From: an uncultured Sulfolobales archaeon
GTDB taxonomy: Archaea > Thermoproteota > Thermoprotei_A > Sulfolobales > NBVN01
DNA length: 32,237 nucleotides
Direction of reading: 5' to 3'
Assembly (NCBI GenBank): GCA_938017505.1
Contig: CALIKV010000046.1
Span: 1 to 32,237, forward strand
Below the pieces are notes generated by a model. The model was not told the DNA's origin, did not search any database, and saw only the letters and a list, made by a program, of their open reading frames with translations. A program made the position numbers and the translations under genes. Below, in pieces: positions 16,845-24,993 of the stretch; position 1 is the first letter of the stretch; each line of letters begins with the position of its first letter.

Positions 16845-17687
16845 GTGTCTAGGGGTGAATACCTAGAGAGGCTGTACAGAGTATTCCCCTGGGCTGAGGA
16901 CCCCTCTATGGCTGAGGGTCTTAGGAGGTATCAAGACACAGTCTCCGAGTTCAAGGGCATCCTCGGACATGAGTGGTTTAAGGGGCTCACGGGTGGAAGG
17001 AGAGAGCTTAAGGTAGTTGATCTATGTAGTGGTGCAGGGATCGGTGGTGTCGCCTTAGCTAGGGTGTTGATGGATTTAGGGGTTAGGGTTAGTTTGACCT
17101 TGGTTGATCTTCGTCGCGAGAGCCTTGACAAGGCTGCGGAGTTCGGTTGGAGGGAGCTCGGCTTCAGGCCGGAGGTCTTGATATACGATGTCTTGGAGTT
17201 GGATGAGGCGGGTTTTGAGGCAATGTTTGATGTTGCGTTAATGTGGGGGCTCACGACGCCGCACTTCAGTCCGTGGGAGTGGGTAAGGGTGCTCGCGAAC
17301 GTGTCGAAGCTCCTAGTGGACGATGGGCTTTTCATGTACGATGAGACGGACAGGACATACGTGATATCCTACCTAGTGGGGTACAAGGACGTCCTCCCTG
17401 AACTGGTTGAGAAGGACAGGGTGGTCCTAACGATACATAAGGGCAGGGAGTTCAAATCAGGATACTTCAACCGACTGGCCCTCAACCTCATAACGATGGA
17501 GAGGGAGGAGATGAACGTATACTTCTGGGATCTAGCCTCGTCAGCTACGTTCACATGGGTCTTCTTCAGCGACGTGGACTACATACCTGCGAGAAGACCT
17601 TATTTAGGTGTTATAATAGGTAGGGGGCCGAGGCGAACCCCTAACTTGGAAATCTCATTCAAGGGAAGGCCGACGATGTTGAAGTAG
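16845..17687 (+). CDS. Class I SAM-dependent methyltransferase, substrate unknown
   Basis: This 280-residue protein contains a Rossmann methyltransferase core: motif I VVDLCSGAGIGGVAL (about residues 54-68), an acidic residue ending strand 2 (LTLVDLRRES), and motif IV-like FDVALMWGLTTPHFSPWEW. The C-terminal half (about 150-280) is not a family I recognise and lacks DNA-methylase DPPY/NPPY or PCQ motifs, so a small-molecule, lipid or protein substrate is as likely as nucleic acid. GTG 16845 has GGTGG four bases upstream; a TTG at 16818 would extend it by nine hydrophobic residues. It stands alone between two minus-strand genes in the transfer locus. Confidence 0.75.
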   Translation: MSRGEYLERLYRVFPWAEDPSMAEGLRRYQDTVSEFKGILGHEWFKGLTGGRRELKVVDLCSGAGIGGVALARVLMDLGVRVSLTLVDLRRESLDKAAEFGWRELGFRPEVLIYDVLELDEAGFEAMFDVALMWGLTTPHFSPWEWVRVLANVSKLLVDDGLFMYDETDRTYVISYLVGYKDVLPELVEKDRVVLTIHKGREFKSGYFNRLALNLITMEREEMNVYFWDLASSATFTWVFFSDVDYIPARRPYLGVIIGRGPRRTPNLEISFKGRPTMLK

Positions 17688-17951
17688 CTCAAGGAAAAAA
17701 CCACGACATCCACAATTACCCGAAGCATGAAAGCTTGTGCGAGCGATCATAAGTAGCAAGGATAACTCTACGAAGCCTAGGAAACCTGGGGGTGAGGACG
17801 AAATTAGTTGATGGATCCAAAGAACGTGAGGAGCGTATCTGTCATGAAACCCCTCATCGACACGCATTCCCCACTCTCACTGCCCGCCGACTGTCCCGCA
17901 ATCTGCAGCTCCTAACGTGTAGTGATTGCAGTAGGTAGGTGAGTGGCTCTA

Positions 17952-20645
17952 TCACGGGCTCCTCAGGTCGCTCCCCTCACTTATCGACGAGTGTAGGGAC
18001 TGGCTTGACGCTGTTTCCCCGGCAGAGCTGATGCTAGGGCTCGAGAGCTTCCTGGGCTTAACGCTGAAGACCTTGACTCTGTCCTTGACCTCTCGCGGTT
18101 GCCCCTCGTAGAGCTCCCTAAGCCTCCCGAAGCACTCCTCGGACGTCCACGTGTGAACCTCCTTGAAGTCCCTTACAGATTCCTTGACCCAGTTCCTGAG
18201 CACCTGCTCCGGATGTGTCTCGACCTCGTTGCAGGACTCCACCTCCACGGCCACTGCCTTACTGTAGAGGGGTCTCCAGGCGGCTCTGTCGATTGGTACA
18301 GCCACTAGGTCAGGCCTTGCCTTAAGAAGCGCGTCCTGCTTGACCGGCACCACCGCAAAGCCCCTAAGGTAGTACCTCAGCACTGCCTCCCTAGCCACTC
18401 TGAAGCCCTCATCGCTTGGCGCCACCCTCCTCAGCCCCGAGAACAAGCCCCTGACGAACACCAGTATTTCCCTGCCGCCATCCCTCTTAACCATCACGCA
18501 CCCGAGGGATGCGAGCCTAGAAACAACGTCCTCTAGATCCTTCCTTGGAACTCCCAGTCTAACCGCTAGATCCGTCAAGGCTACCTGCTTAGCCCTGTAG
18601 ACCTCGTACAGCGCGAGGGCTTCAAGAGGCCTCACGGGATCCACGTACTTGAGGACGGGATTCAGCACTGACCTGAGATCCGCCTTAACCGTCTCGCCAG
18701 GGCTAAGGACGTCGGTGTAGATGTTCATGCGCCTGACCTCGTGGGGTACGTAATCCAGTTGCACGACTACGGGTGGGGGTTGTTGCTCTCCAGGACTGGC
18801 CGTGACCTTGACAACCGCCTTCCCAACCGTCAAGCTCGTCAGGACCTTCGTCAAGGCGTCAGCGAATCCAGCGTCCATCATGCTGAGGCGCTTGATGTCG
18901 CTACCCCCGACCATGAACGCCACCTTCATCGCGCAGTTAGTCAGGACTGACTGCAGGAGTTGCTGGGAGATCTGCCCAGTGTGCTGGTGGGTTACGATGA
19001 GGTGAAGGCCGTACTTCCTCGCCTCGCTTAAGATAGTGTCTATGATGGGTAGGTCAGCAACGAACTGGAACTCGTCAATAACTAGGAAAACAGGGGTCCT
19101 GGGCTTATTCAGCCGTGACCTTGCGAGAACCTCGAACCACAGCTTCATCACAATCGTTGACGCTACAAGCCTGGCCATGCCCTCCCCTAAGTCGGCCTTA
19201 GGCACTGAGAATATCGTCACTACACCAGGGGACATCACCTTACCCATGTCTATGGTGGTCCTGGAGGTCAGCCTCAGGAGTAGCTTGTCGTGGGCATATC
19301 CCTCAAGCCTGCTTAAGGCCGATATGAATGTCTGGTCCTGCATGTTCTGCAGGGCTTCTAACTGCGTCTGCCACTCGGGCTCGTCCACGTCGAGGTCTAG
19401 CTCCCCCCTGTACAGCGCTAGGATTGCGTTGTAGAGGTCGGCCATAGTAGGGCTGCCGCTCCTAGAGTACAGCGCTCTCAGAATGACCTGTAACAGGTAC
19501 TTAACGTTCACGGCGGTCTCCATAAGCCTCAGCACCTCCTTAAACATCTCCAGGAGGATGTCTATTGCTATAGTTACAGCGTGGTTCCTGTCCTCAATCT
19601 CCGGGAGGTCTAACGGGTTCAGACCGAACGGAGACCTGATTGGATGTAGGTAGACTGACTCGACGATTTCCTCGGCAAGCTCCCTAGCCATGTCACCGTG
19701 CGGGTCAACGACGACTATTGACGCTTCTTCCAGCCCTCTCAGCCTGTGGACAAGCATCTTGATGAAAGTGGTCTTGCCGCTGCCTGTCTGACCTATGACA
19801 TAGCAGTGCCTGTAGAGGTCCTCAAGGCTGAGCCTGAACTCCCTTCCGTCCTCGAGGACGCCCACCCTGAACGTCTTTCCACCCTCCCTGGCTGGTATAA
19901 CTACTGGCAACGGAGAGCCCCTCACGAAGCCTACTCTGTGGAGGGTTGGGTCAGGCATCTTGATAACTTCGTGTAGGTGATCCTCGCCGAACACCACCCC
20001 ATTCCACCCTCCGAGAAGCCTCTCCCAGAATCCAATTCTCGGAGGGGCGAGGAGCTTCTGAAGGGTTCCAACATCCTCCACCTTGCTTCTCTTCCAGCGG
20101 ATCCTAACGTTTGCAGAATTCTCCACGAGCCTCTCAACGAGTTTTTGAGAAGCCTTATCGCTGGACAGTGCCAGAATCTTCCCAAGCACTGCCTTGTTCA
20201 TGCGGTCCCTTAGAAGCTTAGCCTGTTCCCGATAAGCCTGATTGTTGTACTTGACAGCCTTTTGCACCAAGCTGGTTACGTGCTTAGCGAAGATCATCTT
20301 CAGCCTCGGATCCCTAGACACTGAGACGCAGACGCCTCCGACGTCCTCAAGGGAGTTCACGAGACCTGGCAAATCCGAGACAGCGAGGTCAACGAACCAG
20401 AAATCGAACGAGGACTTCAGCCTCGCCTCAGAAGCCCTGACCTCGTTGCCGAAGAGCTTGAGGAGGTCATCATAGCCCGCCTTAGACACGCCGAAGAGGT
20501 CTTTAAGAGTCTCCATACTCACAGGGGTCTCCACGAATATCTTGAGGTCCCTACGATCATTGACCACGCATAGAGTGAATTGAAGGCCTAAGACCCTCAG
20601 ATTGAACGACGGCTGAGGAACCCTGGGAAGCAACCTGTACAGCAC
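17952..20645 (-). CDS. HerA/VirD4-like DNA-transfer ATPase with C-terminal winged helix and nuclease-like domain
   Basis: This 897-residue protein belongs to the DUF87/HerA-FtsK class that includes archaeal conjugative TraG/VirD4-like ATPases. Seen in order: an N-terminal region of about 270 residues without obvious membrane helices, Walker A GQTGSGKT (285-292), a Walker B FLVIDEFQF (Asp about 524, Glu about 525) and the following glutamine-bearing VTHQHTGQISQQLL, typical of HerA-like motors. A winged-helix segment follows (about 671-735, VALTDLAVRLGVPRKDLEDV), then a segment with RPDLVAV (about 775) and AVEVES (about 798), resembling a PD-(D/E)xK fold with the lysine replaced. It probably pumps or couples DNA at the membrane. 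GTG 20645 fits a leaderless start behind a TATA box. Confidence 0.75.
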   Translation of the reverse strand: MLYRLLPRVPQPSFNLRVLGLQFTLCVVNDRRDLKIFVETPVSMETLKDLFGVSKAGYDDLLKLFGNEVRASEARLKSSFDFWFVDLAVSDLPGLVNSLEDVGGVCVSVSRDPRLKMIFAKHVTSLVQKAVKYNNQAYREQAKLLRDRMNKAVLGKILALSSDKASQKLVERLVENSANVRIRWKRSKVEDVGTLQKLLAPPRIGFWERLLGGWNGVVFGEDHLHEVIKMPDPTLHRVGFVRGSPLPVVIPAREGGKTFRVGVLEDGREFRLSLEDLYRHCYVIGQTGSGKTTFIKMLVHRLRGLEEASIVVVDPHGDMARELAEEIVESVYLHPIRSPFGLNPLDLPEIEDRNHAVTIAIDILLEMFKEVLRLMETAVNVKYLLQVILRALYSRSGSPTMADLYNAILALYRGELDLDVDEPEWQTQLEALQNMQDQTFISALSRLEGYAHDKLLLRLTSRTTIDMGKVMSPGVVTIFSVPKADLGEGMARLVASTIVMKLWFEVLARSRLNKPRTPVFLVIDEFQFVADLPIIDTILSEARKYGLHLIVTHQHTGQISQQLLQSVLTNCAMKVAFMVGGSDIKRLSMMDAGFADALTKVLTSLTVGKAVVKVTASPGEQQPPPVVVQLDYVPHEVRRMNIYTDVLSPGETVKADLRSVLNPVLKYVDPVRPLEALALYEVYRAKQVALTDLAVRLGVPRKDLEDVVSRLASLGCVMVKRDGGREILVFVRGLFSGLRRVAPSDEGFRVAREAVLRYYLRGFAVVPVKQDALLKARPDLVAVPIDRAAWRPLYSKAVAVEVESCNEVETHPEQVLRNWVKESVRDFKEVHTWTSEECFGRLRELYEGQPREVKDRVKVFSVKPRKLSSPSISSAGETASSQSLHSSISEGSDLRSP

Positions 20646-20672
20646 GTCACGACGCCCTCAAATAAGAGTAGG

Positions 20673-20680
20673 GTTAAAAA
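20673..20680 (-). promoter_or_regulatory. TATA box for the HerA/VirD4-like gene
   Basis: On the minus strand TTTTTAAC is centred about 31 bp before the GTG start, giving a leader of only about 5 bases. Confidence 0.5.
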
Positions 20681-20918
20681 GCCTGTTGAGAGGTGGGATC
20701 GCTTGAGAATCAAAACCTACAACAAGCCTATCACTATGACTTAGACGGATCTCTATAACTACCTCTTCGAGAGATTGAAGAGAATGTAAGCTGGCCTGTA
20801 GGGAACCGCGTCACCAGCATTGTGGAGGTGTGGGAAAAGTTCGAATAAGGCGTCGTGTTCTAGGTTATGCTTAAAAACACACGTGTTTAAGGAGGGTCTG
20901 AAGCGGTGCGTTACTACG

Positions 20919-21392
20919 CTATATGGTCGATCCTCCAATCGCCTTAATCCACTGAGCTACCTCGCTTGTTGCGTCCTGCACATGCACTTCTATGGAAGCT
21001 ATTGTCGGGGCTGGGGAGGACGTCGGAACTACTATCACGAAGTTCAGGCTACCTTTCAATGACACGGTTGCTGAACCAGGCGTCGGCGTTACAGTTATTC
21101 CAGTGACACCTGGTAGCGTGTACACAGTTCCGTTTGCGAACGTCAACCTAATAGACTGCACCACAATGCTCCTGTCTAAGTTGTTGTGCACGTTCACGGC
21201 GATTATCCACCTGTCAGTGCCGTAGGTAGCGCTCCACTCAGCAGTTGCCATGTCTGTTACGGGCAACTTCCTCATTTGCGTGTCGTACCACGTCTTAAGA
21301 CCGAAGCCAAGGGTCACCGCAATCATGATCACAACCATGATGACGACTGCCTCACTCAAGCCCCTTCTAAGCCACTTCTTATTCTTGTTCAC
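20919..21392 (-). CDS. Pilin-like protein with class III signal peptide
   Basis: This 157-residue protein begins with a short basic leader ending KKWLRRG (Gly11), followed by LSEAVVIMVVIMIAVTLGFG, the arrangement cut by the archaeal prepilin peptidase (PibD/FlaK-type) before the hydrophobic assembly helix. The rest is a beta-rich head of about 110 residues (threonine- and valine-rich), as in archaeal type IV pilins. It lies 40 bp downstream of the GspF-type platform gene but has its own TATA box and a GGGGTGA site six bases before the GTG start, as expected for a major subunit needed in larger amounts. It is the best candidate for the main pilin of the type IV pilus part. Confidence 0.8.
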   Translation of the reverse strand: MNKNKKWLRRGLSEAVVIMVVIMIAVTLGFGLKTWYDTQMRKLPVTDMATAEWSATYGTDRWIIAVNVHNNLDRSIVVQSIRLTFANGTVYTLPGVTGITVTPTPGSATVSLKGSLNFVIVVPTSSPAPTIASIEVHVQDATSEVAQWIKAIGGSTI

Positions 21393-21419
21393 TTTTCATC
21401 ACCCCACAGAGATGAGGGA

Positions 21420-21427
21420 TTTAAAAG
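21420..21427 (-). promoter_or_regulatory. TATA box for the pilin-like gene
   Basis: CTTTTAAA on the minus strand lies about 31 bp before the GTG start, between the stop of the GspF-type gene and this pilin gene. The spacing to SD and start is like that of the VirB2-like pilin promoter at 24368. Confidence 0.55.
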
Positions 21428-21432
21428 CTGAA

Positions 21433-22890
21433 TCACGCCGTGAGTGTCAGCGCGTAGAGCAGCGCTGCTGTGCCGGGCAGAAGAGTTGAGGCGTTCCTCC
21501 CTAGGGCTATCTTCCCAGCAACACAACCGAATCCCAGGACTGAGGCGTAGCTCGCCAGGAGAGCTTCCGTGACTACCCCTAACCCTGCTCCGAGACTTAT
21601 CGTTGCTGTTGACAGCACAGGGGTCAGTAGCACGACGGCCGTCATGAACGCCACGTGAGTCATGGCCTTCCTCATCGCTCTCTGCACCTCCAGCACAAAC
21701 ATCACGAAAAGGTCGAAGATGGAGGGGTCCACGTCTCCAAGCACTCTGAAGAACTCCATCGACTCCTTTAGGTAGTCTACTAACCAAGGCCTCACGGGCT
21801 TCCTCATCAATTTCTCTAGCTTCTCGGACTTGAAAAGGTGCATTGACCTGAAGATCCTCACGTGTTGCGCCATCCCTTCCACGACATCGTCGATCCTGGT
21901 CATCAACGCCTTAAACACCGAGGTAAAGGACAGTACGCCCAAGCCAATCGCGGTCAGCGAGCTGTAGAAGGCGAGCTCCCTAAAGCCGCTGAGGTTCACG
22001 AGCTCTAGTGAGAGCATTGTTGGCGGTAGCGCTAAGAGCGTCATCCCTGACACGAACGCGGCCTTGTATAAGGTGAGGGTCCTCCCATCGACGATGACTT
22101 GTGAGGCAAGGGGATAGCCGGGGAGCACGATGGCCAGGAGCATCGATGCGCTGGCGATCACTGGCGCTAAGACCTGGATGAGCGCTGGGACTTCAGGCGC
22201 TCTACCCTCAAGAGATGCGGTGAAGAGGGTGCTCATAGCTATCAGGATGACTGGTGCTGTTGAGAAGAACATCGAGACCATCATCGCCATAGCCATTCTG
22301 TTTAAGAGAGCTCCATCCACCTCTACAGCTACGGTCCTTACGAAGTCGGAGGCCCTATCCCTGAGGTGCTGTAGCGCTGTCCCCGAGCTGAGGGCTGACG
22401 CATATTCAATCAAGAAGAGACCGACCCTTCCGCCTGCAAGCCTGAAGAGCATCGTCAATCCCTCCGACGAACCGAAGACCTCAGATAGGCTCCAGAACCT
22501 CCTCCCAAGCTCCCCGAACGCGCTAAACGCCTTGGAATTTGACAGAAACCTAAGCAACTCCACCGGCTCGAGACCAGTCTTGCTTACGGCCGTAGCGGAT
22601 AGGGTGAAGAACGGTAGCTCCTCCTCCAACCTCTTCCTGAAGCTCTGCAGGGCCGTCACGGTGTCCAGCACCTTCGTCCACGCGGAAAGCCCCATGCCTA
22701 TGCACACGACCGTAAGAAGCACGGCGTCTCTCAACACGCCGATGAGGTACAGCGTCAGGGGTACTGCAGCAGCTGCGGGCGTCAGGTAGAACGCAGTCTT
22801 GACATCGTCTGAGGCTTTCTCGTACCTCCTGACATCTCCAGTGATTAAGGCCACTGTATGTTTGTACCTCTCAATAAGCTTGGAGATCAC
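21433..22890 (-). CDS. GspF/TadC/FlaJ-type pilus assembly platform protein
   Basis: This 485-residue membrane protein has two GspF-like halves. Hydrophobic helices occur near residues 30-70 (AFYLTPAAAAVPLTLYLIGV and following), 205-270 (MVSMFFSTAPVILIAMSTLF), 290-330 and at the C-terminus (MTAVVLLTPVLSTATISLGA onward). Between them are helical cytoplasmic blocks (KRLEEELPFFTLSATAVSKT) typical of T2SSF domains. It should anchor the pilus ATPase and assemble pilin subunits in the cytoplasmic membrane. The GTG start overlaps the end of the GspE-type gene by 20 bp, so the two are translationally coupled, the normal arrangement in archaeal type IV pilus operons. Confidence 0.82.
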   Translation of the reverse strand: MISKLIERYKHTVALITGDVRRYEKASDDVKTAFYLTPAAAAVPLTLYLIGVLRDAVLLTVVCIGMGLSAWTKVLDTVTALQSFRKRLEEELPFFTLSATAVSKTGLEPVELLRFLSNSKAFSAFGELGRRFWSLSEVFGSSEGLTMLFRLAGGRVGLFLIEYASALSSGTALQHLRDRASDFVRTVAVEVDGALLNRMAMAMMVSMFFSTAPVILIAMSTLFTASLEGRAPEVPALIQVLAPVIASASMLLAIVLPGYPLASQVIVDGRTLTLYKAAFVSGMTLLALPPTMLSLELVNLSGFRELAFYSSLTAIGLGVLSFTSVFKALMTRIDDVVEGMAQHVRIFRSMHLFKSEKLEKLMRKPVRPWLVDYLKESMEFFRVLGDVDPSIFDLFVMFVLEVQRAMRKAMTHVAFMTAVVLLTPVLSTATISLGAGLGVVTEALLASYASVLGFGCVAGKIALGRNASTLLPGTAALLYALTLTA

Positions 22891-24316
22891 TTAGTAGCGC
22901 CTCCACGGGGATCTCAGCCTTCGCCCTTAGCTCACCCCACCTCCTGAGCCTGGAAGCGATGGTGCTGAGGTCGACACTAAGACCATCCACCTCCCTGCTC
23001 CACACGACGTTGAATTCAACCCTATCTTCGCTTTGGTTATACATGAGCTCTACCACTTGCTTGACCTGCCTCCTAGGTCTCTCACCGTAGCCGGTAATCG
23101 TCACTAGGTTGAACATCGCTACCTGTAGCGGTGAGAGATTGATCGGGGGACCTGTAAACCTCGTCACGACGTCCTCAGGTGAGGAGCCATGGAATGATGT
23201 GAGGCCTCCCAGACCTGCGAGCATTGACTGAACGAGAACCTTGGCTTCCTCACCCCTCGTCTCGCCCACTACTATGAGTTTCGTCGCGGAGGACCTAAGT
23301 GAAGCCTTCACTAACTCGAATAGGTCAACCTTTACAGCCCCGAGCTCGAACGTCGTGTACCTAACCCATGAGGAACCCGGTGGTGGGTCTATCTCTCCGG
23401 TGTCCTCGATTATCGCGGCCTTCCATCCTAGGGGCACGAACGAGTGCAGTATGCTCCTGAGCAACGTTGTCTTCCCAGAGCCAGGGGGTCCCGCAACTAT
23501 CATCGAGCCCCTTGCGTGTATGAGGACTTTGAAGAGCTTTGCTGCAGCCTCTGGGAGGACGCCCTCCTCGACAAGCTTGCTCATGGGTGGAGGGGTCGAC
23601 AGCTTCTTCCTTATCACTATCTCCGGCCTCCTGGAAGTCGAGACAGTATACGCGACTAGGTGAACCCTATGGGCACCATCTTTAGGAGGTAGCTGGGCGT
23701 CGACTATGGGATTTGAGGTGGATATGTAGGTCCCGCTCTTAGTGGCTATGGTCTGCTGCAACTCAACCACCTCGTCAAAGCTGTTCAGCACCACGTTAGT
23801 TCTGATGAAGTCGAATTCAGGGAGGTTCTGCTCTACCCAGCGATGCTTGACCCACACGCTGCCGGGTCCGACGACCGATATGTCGGTTATTTGTGGGTCG
23901 TCCAGGAGCGCTTGGAGCTGTCTATACCCTGCCACGGACCTCAAGGCGTAGAGAGCCTCGGCAACCATGCTTCTCTCTATCCCAAGGACCCCTACTAAGA
24001 CGTCCCCTACATCGTTCCCTCTCTTCATCAGTGCAGTCACGACATCCAGCCTCCGCTCCACAAGTCTGAGAAGGTCCTGCTGGAGCTGCGGGGTCATGAC
24101 GTAGATTACCTCATTGCCTGTGTCCACTAGGGAGATACTGTACGCTCCAACTGAGTAGCTGTAGAGCTCCCTACCACTGGATCTCCCTAGCTCAATCCTC
24201 ACAGTTGGCTGGTGTTGCTTCCCTCGCCTGGGTTTCAGCAGGCCCTCCAAGAGCTTCAGGATGCTTTTGAAGTCTTTGACGCTTTCCACACGAATCCTGT
24301 GCTTCACCACAGCCAC
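22871..24316 (-). CDS. GspE/VirB11-type secretion ATPase
   Basis: The 481-residue protein is a type II/IV secretion superfamily ATPase that powers pilus assembly. It shows Walker A GPPGSGKT (276-283), the Asp box AAIIEDTGEID (Glu304-Asp305), Walker B LIVVGE (Glu352) with the following TRGEEA, and the His box GGLTSFHG (His376). An N-terminal domain of about 240 residues precedes the motor. It is closer in layout to archaeal GspE2/UpsE-like enzymes than to bacterial VirB11, and its partner is the overlapping GspF-type gene. The start is GTG at 24316, consistent with a TATA box 27 bp upstream; GTG 24310 or 24307 are possible. Confidence 0.88.
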   Translation of the reverse strand: MAVVKHRIRVESVKDFKSILKLLEGLLKPRRGKQHQPTVRIELGRSSGRELYSYSVGAYSISLVDTGNEVIYVMTPQLQQDLLRLVERRLDVVTALMKRGNDVGDVLVGVLGIERSMVAEALYALRSVAGYRQLQALLDDPQITDISVVGPGSVWVKHRWVEQNLPEFDFIRTNVVLNSFDEVVELQQTIATKSGTYISTSNPIVDAQLPPKDGAHRVHLVAYTVSTSRRPEIVIRKKLSTPPPMSKLVEEGVLPEAAAKLFKVLIHARGSMIVAGPPGSGKTTLLRSILHSFVPLGWKAAIIEDTGEIDPPPGSSWVRYTTFELGAVKVDLFELVKASLRSSATKLIVVGETRGEEAKVLVQSMLAGLGGLTSFHGSSPEDVVTRFTGPPINLSPLQVAMFNLVTITGYGERPRRQVKQVVELMYNQSEDRVEFNVVWSREVDGLSVDLSTIASRLRRWGELRAKAEIPVEALLSDLQAY

Positions 24317-24338
24317 ACCCTCAATGAAGGGATGCCTT

Positions 24339-24346
24339 GTTAAAAG
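24339..24346 (-). promoter_or_regulatory. TATA box for the GspE-GspF unit
   Basis: On the minus strand CTTTTAAC lies about 27 bp before GTG 24316, predicting a leaderless mRNA. The divergent pilin promoter is only about 25 bp away. Confidence 0.5.
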
Positions 24347-24367
24347 GCAGTTCCCGAGCTTGATCAG

Positions 24368-24375
24368 CTTTTAAA
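24368..24375 (+). promoter_or_regulatory. TATA box for the VirB2-like pilin gene
   Basis: CTTTTAAA predicts initiation near 24398, so a start codon at 24404 rather than the ATG at 24386 fits the transcript. Confidence 0.55.
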
Positions 24376-24379
24376 TCCA

Positions 24380-24392
24380 TCACCTATGGTGA
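24380..24392 (+). promoter_or_regulatory. Operator-like palindrome between TATA box and start
   Basis: TCACC-TAT-GGTGA lies just downstream of the TATA box, where archaeal repressors block polymerase. The same sequence occurs in the minor-pilin promoter at 29064-29078. Confidence 0.5.
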
Positions 24393-24403
24393 GGGTGTTA
24401 AAT

Positions 24404-24733
24404 GTGGTCGCATATGATCGGTTGCGTTGGATGATGTGGGTGGGGGTGCTGGCGATCCTGCTCTCGATGACTGCGGTAATCCACGGCCAGACCACGCCAC
24501 CCCTAGACATAAAGCCTGAAGCACCACCTGGGGTCGGTGCTATGGTTCAGAAGTTGATTAACTGGCTATACTGGGGCGGGTGGGTTACTGTGTTCGGCGC
24601 AGGCATCTACGGAGGACTCAGCATAGCTATGGGGGACTCAGAGAAAGGTAAGAAGTTCCTAGGCGGTGCAATAATAGGCGCTATAGTGCTTGCCGCCCTC
24701 ACAGTGATCATACCAGCACTCGTGAGCGGCTGA
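24404..24733 (+). CDS. VirB2/Ted-Ced-type conjugation pilin with signal peptide
   Basis: This 109-residue protein has a Sec-type signal peptide (basic start, hydrophobic core WVGVLAILLSMTAVIHG, predicted cut near residue 28), a short Pro-rich stretch, and two membrane helices (about 52-75 and 84-107) joined by the charged loop GDSEKGKK. This is the topology of VirB2/TraA-type conjugation pilins and of the pilins of crenarchaeal DNA-import pili. It is divergent from the GspE-type gene. GTG 24404 is chosen because GGTGAGGG lies eight bases upstream and the TATA spacing fits; ATG 24386 would add six residues but would lie upstream of the predicted transcript start. Confidence 0.72.
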   Translation: MVAYDRLRWMMWVGVLAILLSMTAVIHGQTTPPLDIKPEAPPGVGAMVQKLINWLYWGGWVTVFGAGIYGGLSIAMGDSEKGKKFLGGAIIGAIVLAALTVIIPALVSG

Positions 24734-24814
24734 ACCTAAGCTCAACTTCTTCCTCTTGATGAGAACCGAACATGAGGTGCGCTGGGAAACTGGCGGGATC
24801 CAGGTTAAATGAGC

Positions 24815-24884
24815 CGGAGGCCCCTGCGCGAGTAGGGCGAAGACCAACGCAGTCCTGTAGTCAGCTACGCCACCTAGACCTCCG
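24815..24884. repeat. Inverted repeat with internal stem potential
   Basis: CGGAGG at 24815-24820 and CCTCCG at 24879-24884 could close a 70-base structure with an internal GTAG-TCAG-CTAC hairpin. It lies between the convergent ends of the pilin gene and the 39-residue membrane protein gene, and its right arm overlaps the end of the latter. A terminator or structured RNA is possible but unproven. Confidence 0.25.
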
Positions 24885-24993
24885 TATCTTGTTTCATGAT
24901 CCTCAAGAAGTCTGAAGCTGCTCTGTAGCTAATTACAACGGCAGTGATCACGACAACTGTAATTATTATGAGCTTCAACGTTAGTGCGTCCAT
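24874..24993 (-). CDS. Single-span membrane protein, 39 aa
   Basis: A short reading frame begins with ATG at 24993, 13 bases before the end of the large upstream gene, and encodes one membrane helix (LIIITVVVITAVVISY, about residues 8-23) followed by a basic cytoplasmic tail (RAASDFLRIMKQ). The overlap suggests translational coupling with the 680-residue protein. Such tiny membrane proteins often accompany secretion systems, but no family can be assigned. Confidence 0.55.
   Translation of the reverse strand: MDALTLKLIIITVVVITAVVISYRAASDFLRIMKQDTEV

Noticed and set aside
17688-17951. Gap between the methyltransferase and HerA/VirD4-like genes checked for small genes or RNAs
   Set aside because: The open frames are short, lack promoter spacing or ribosome binding sites, and show no recognisable text.
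22130-22789. 219-codon plus-strand frame opposite the GspF-type gene
   Set aside because: It runs through the well-supported membrane protein gene; its translation is Ala/Ser/Thr-rich without motifs, and the real gene has hydrophobic helices and an operon overlap.
22871-24316. Considered as the VirB11 ATPase of the conjugation machine
   Set aside because: Its immediate overlap with a GspF-type platform gene and the associated class III pilins fit a type IV pilus motor better; a shared role cannot be excluded.
24659-24847. Minus-strand frame of 62 codons at the end of the VirB2-like pilin gene
   Set aside because: It overlaps the pilin coding sequence antisense, lacks a ribosome binding site, and the text shows no family pattern.
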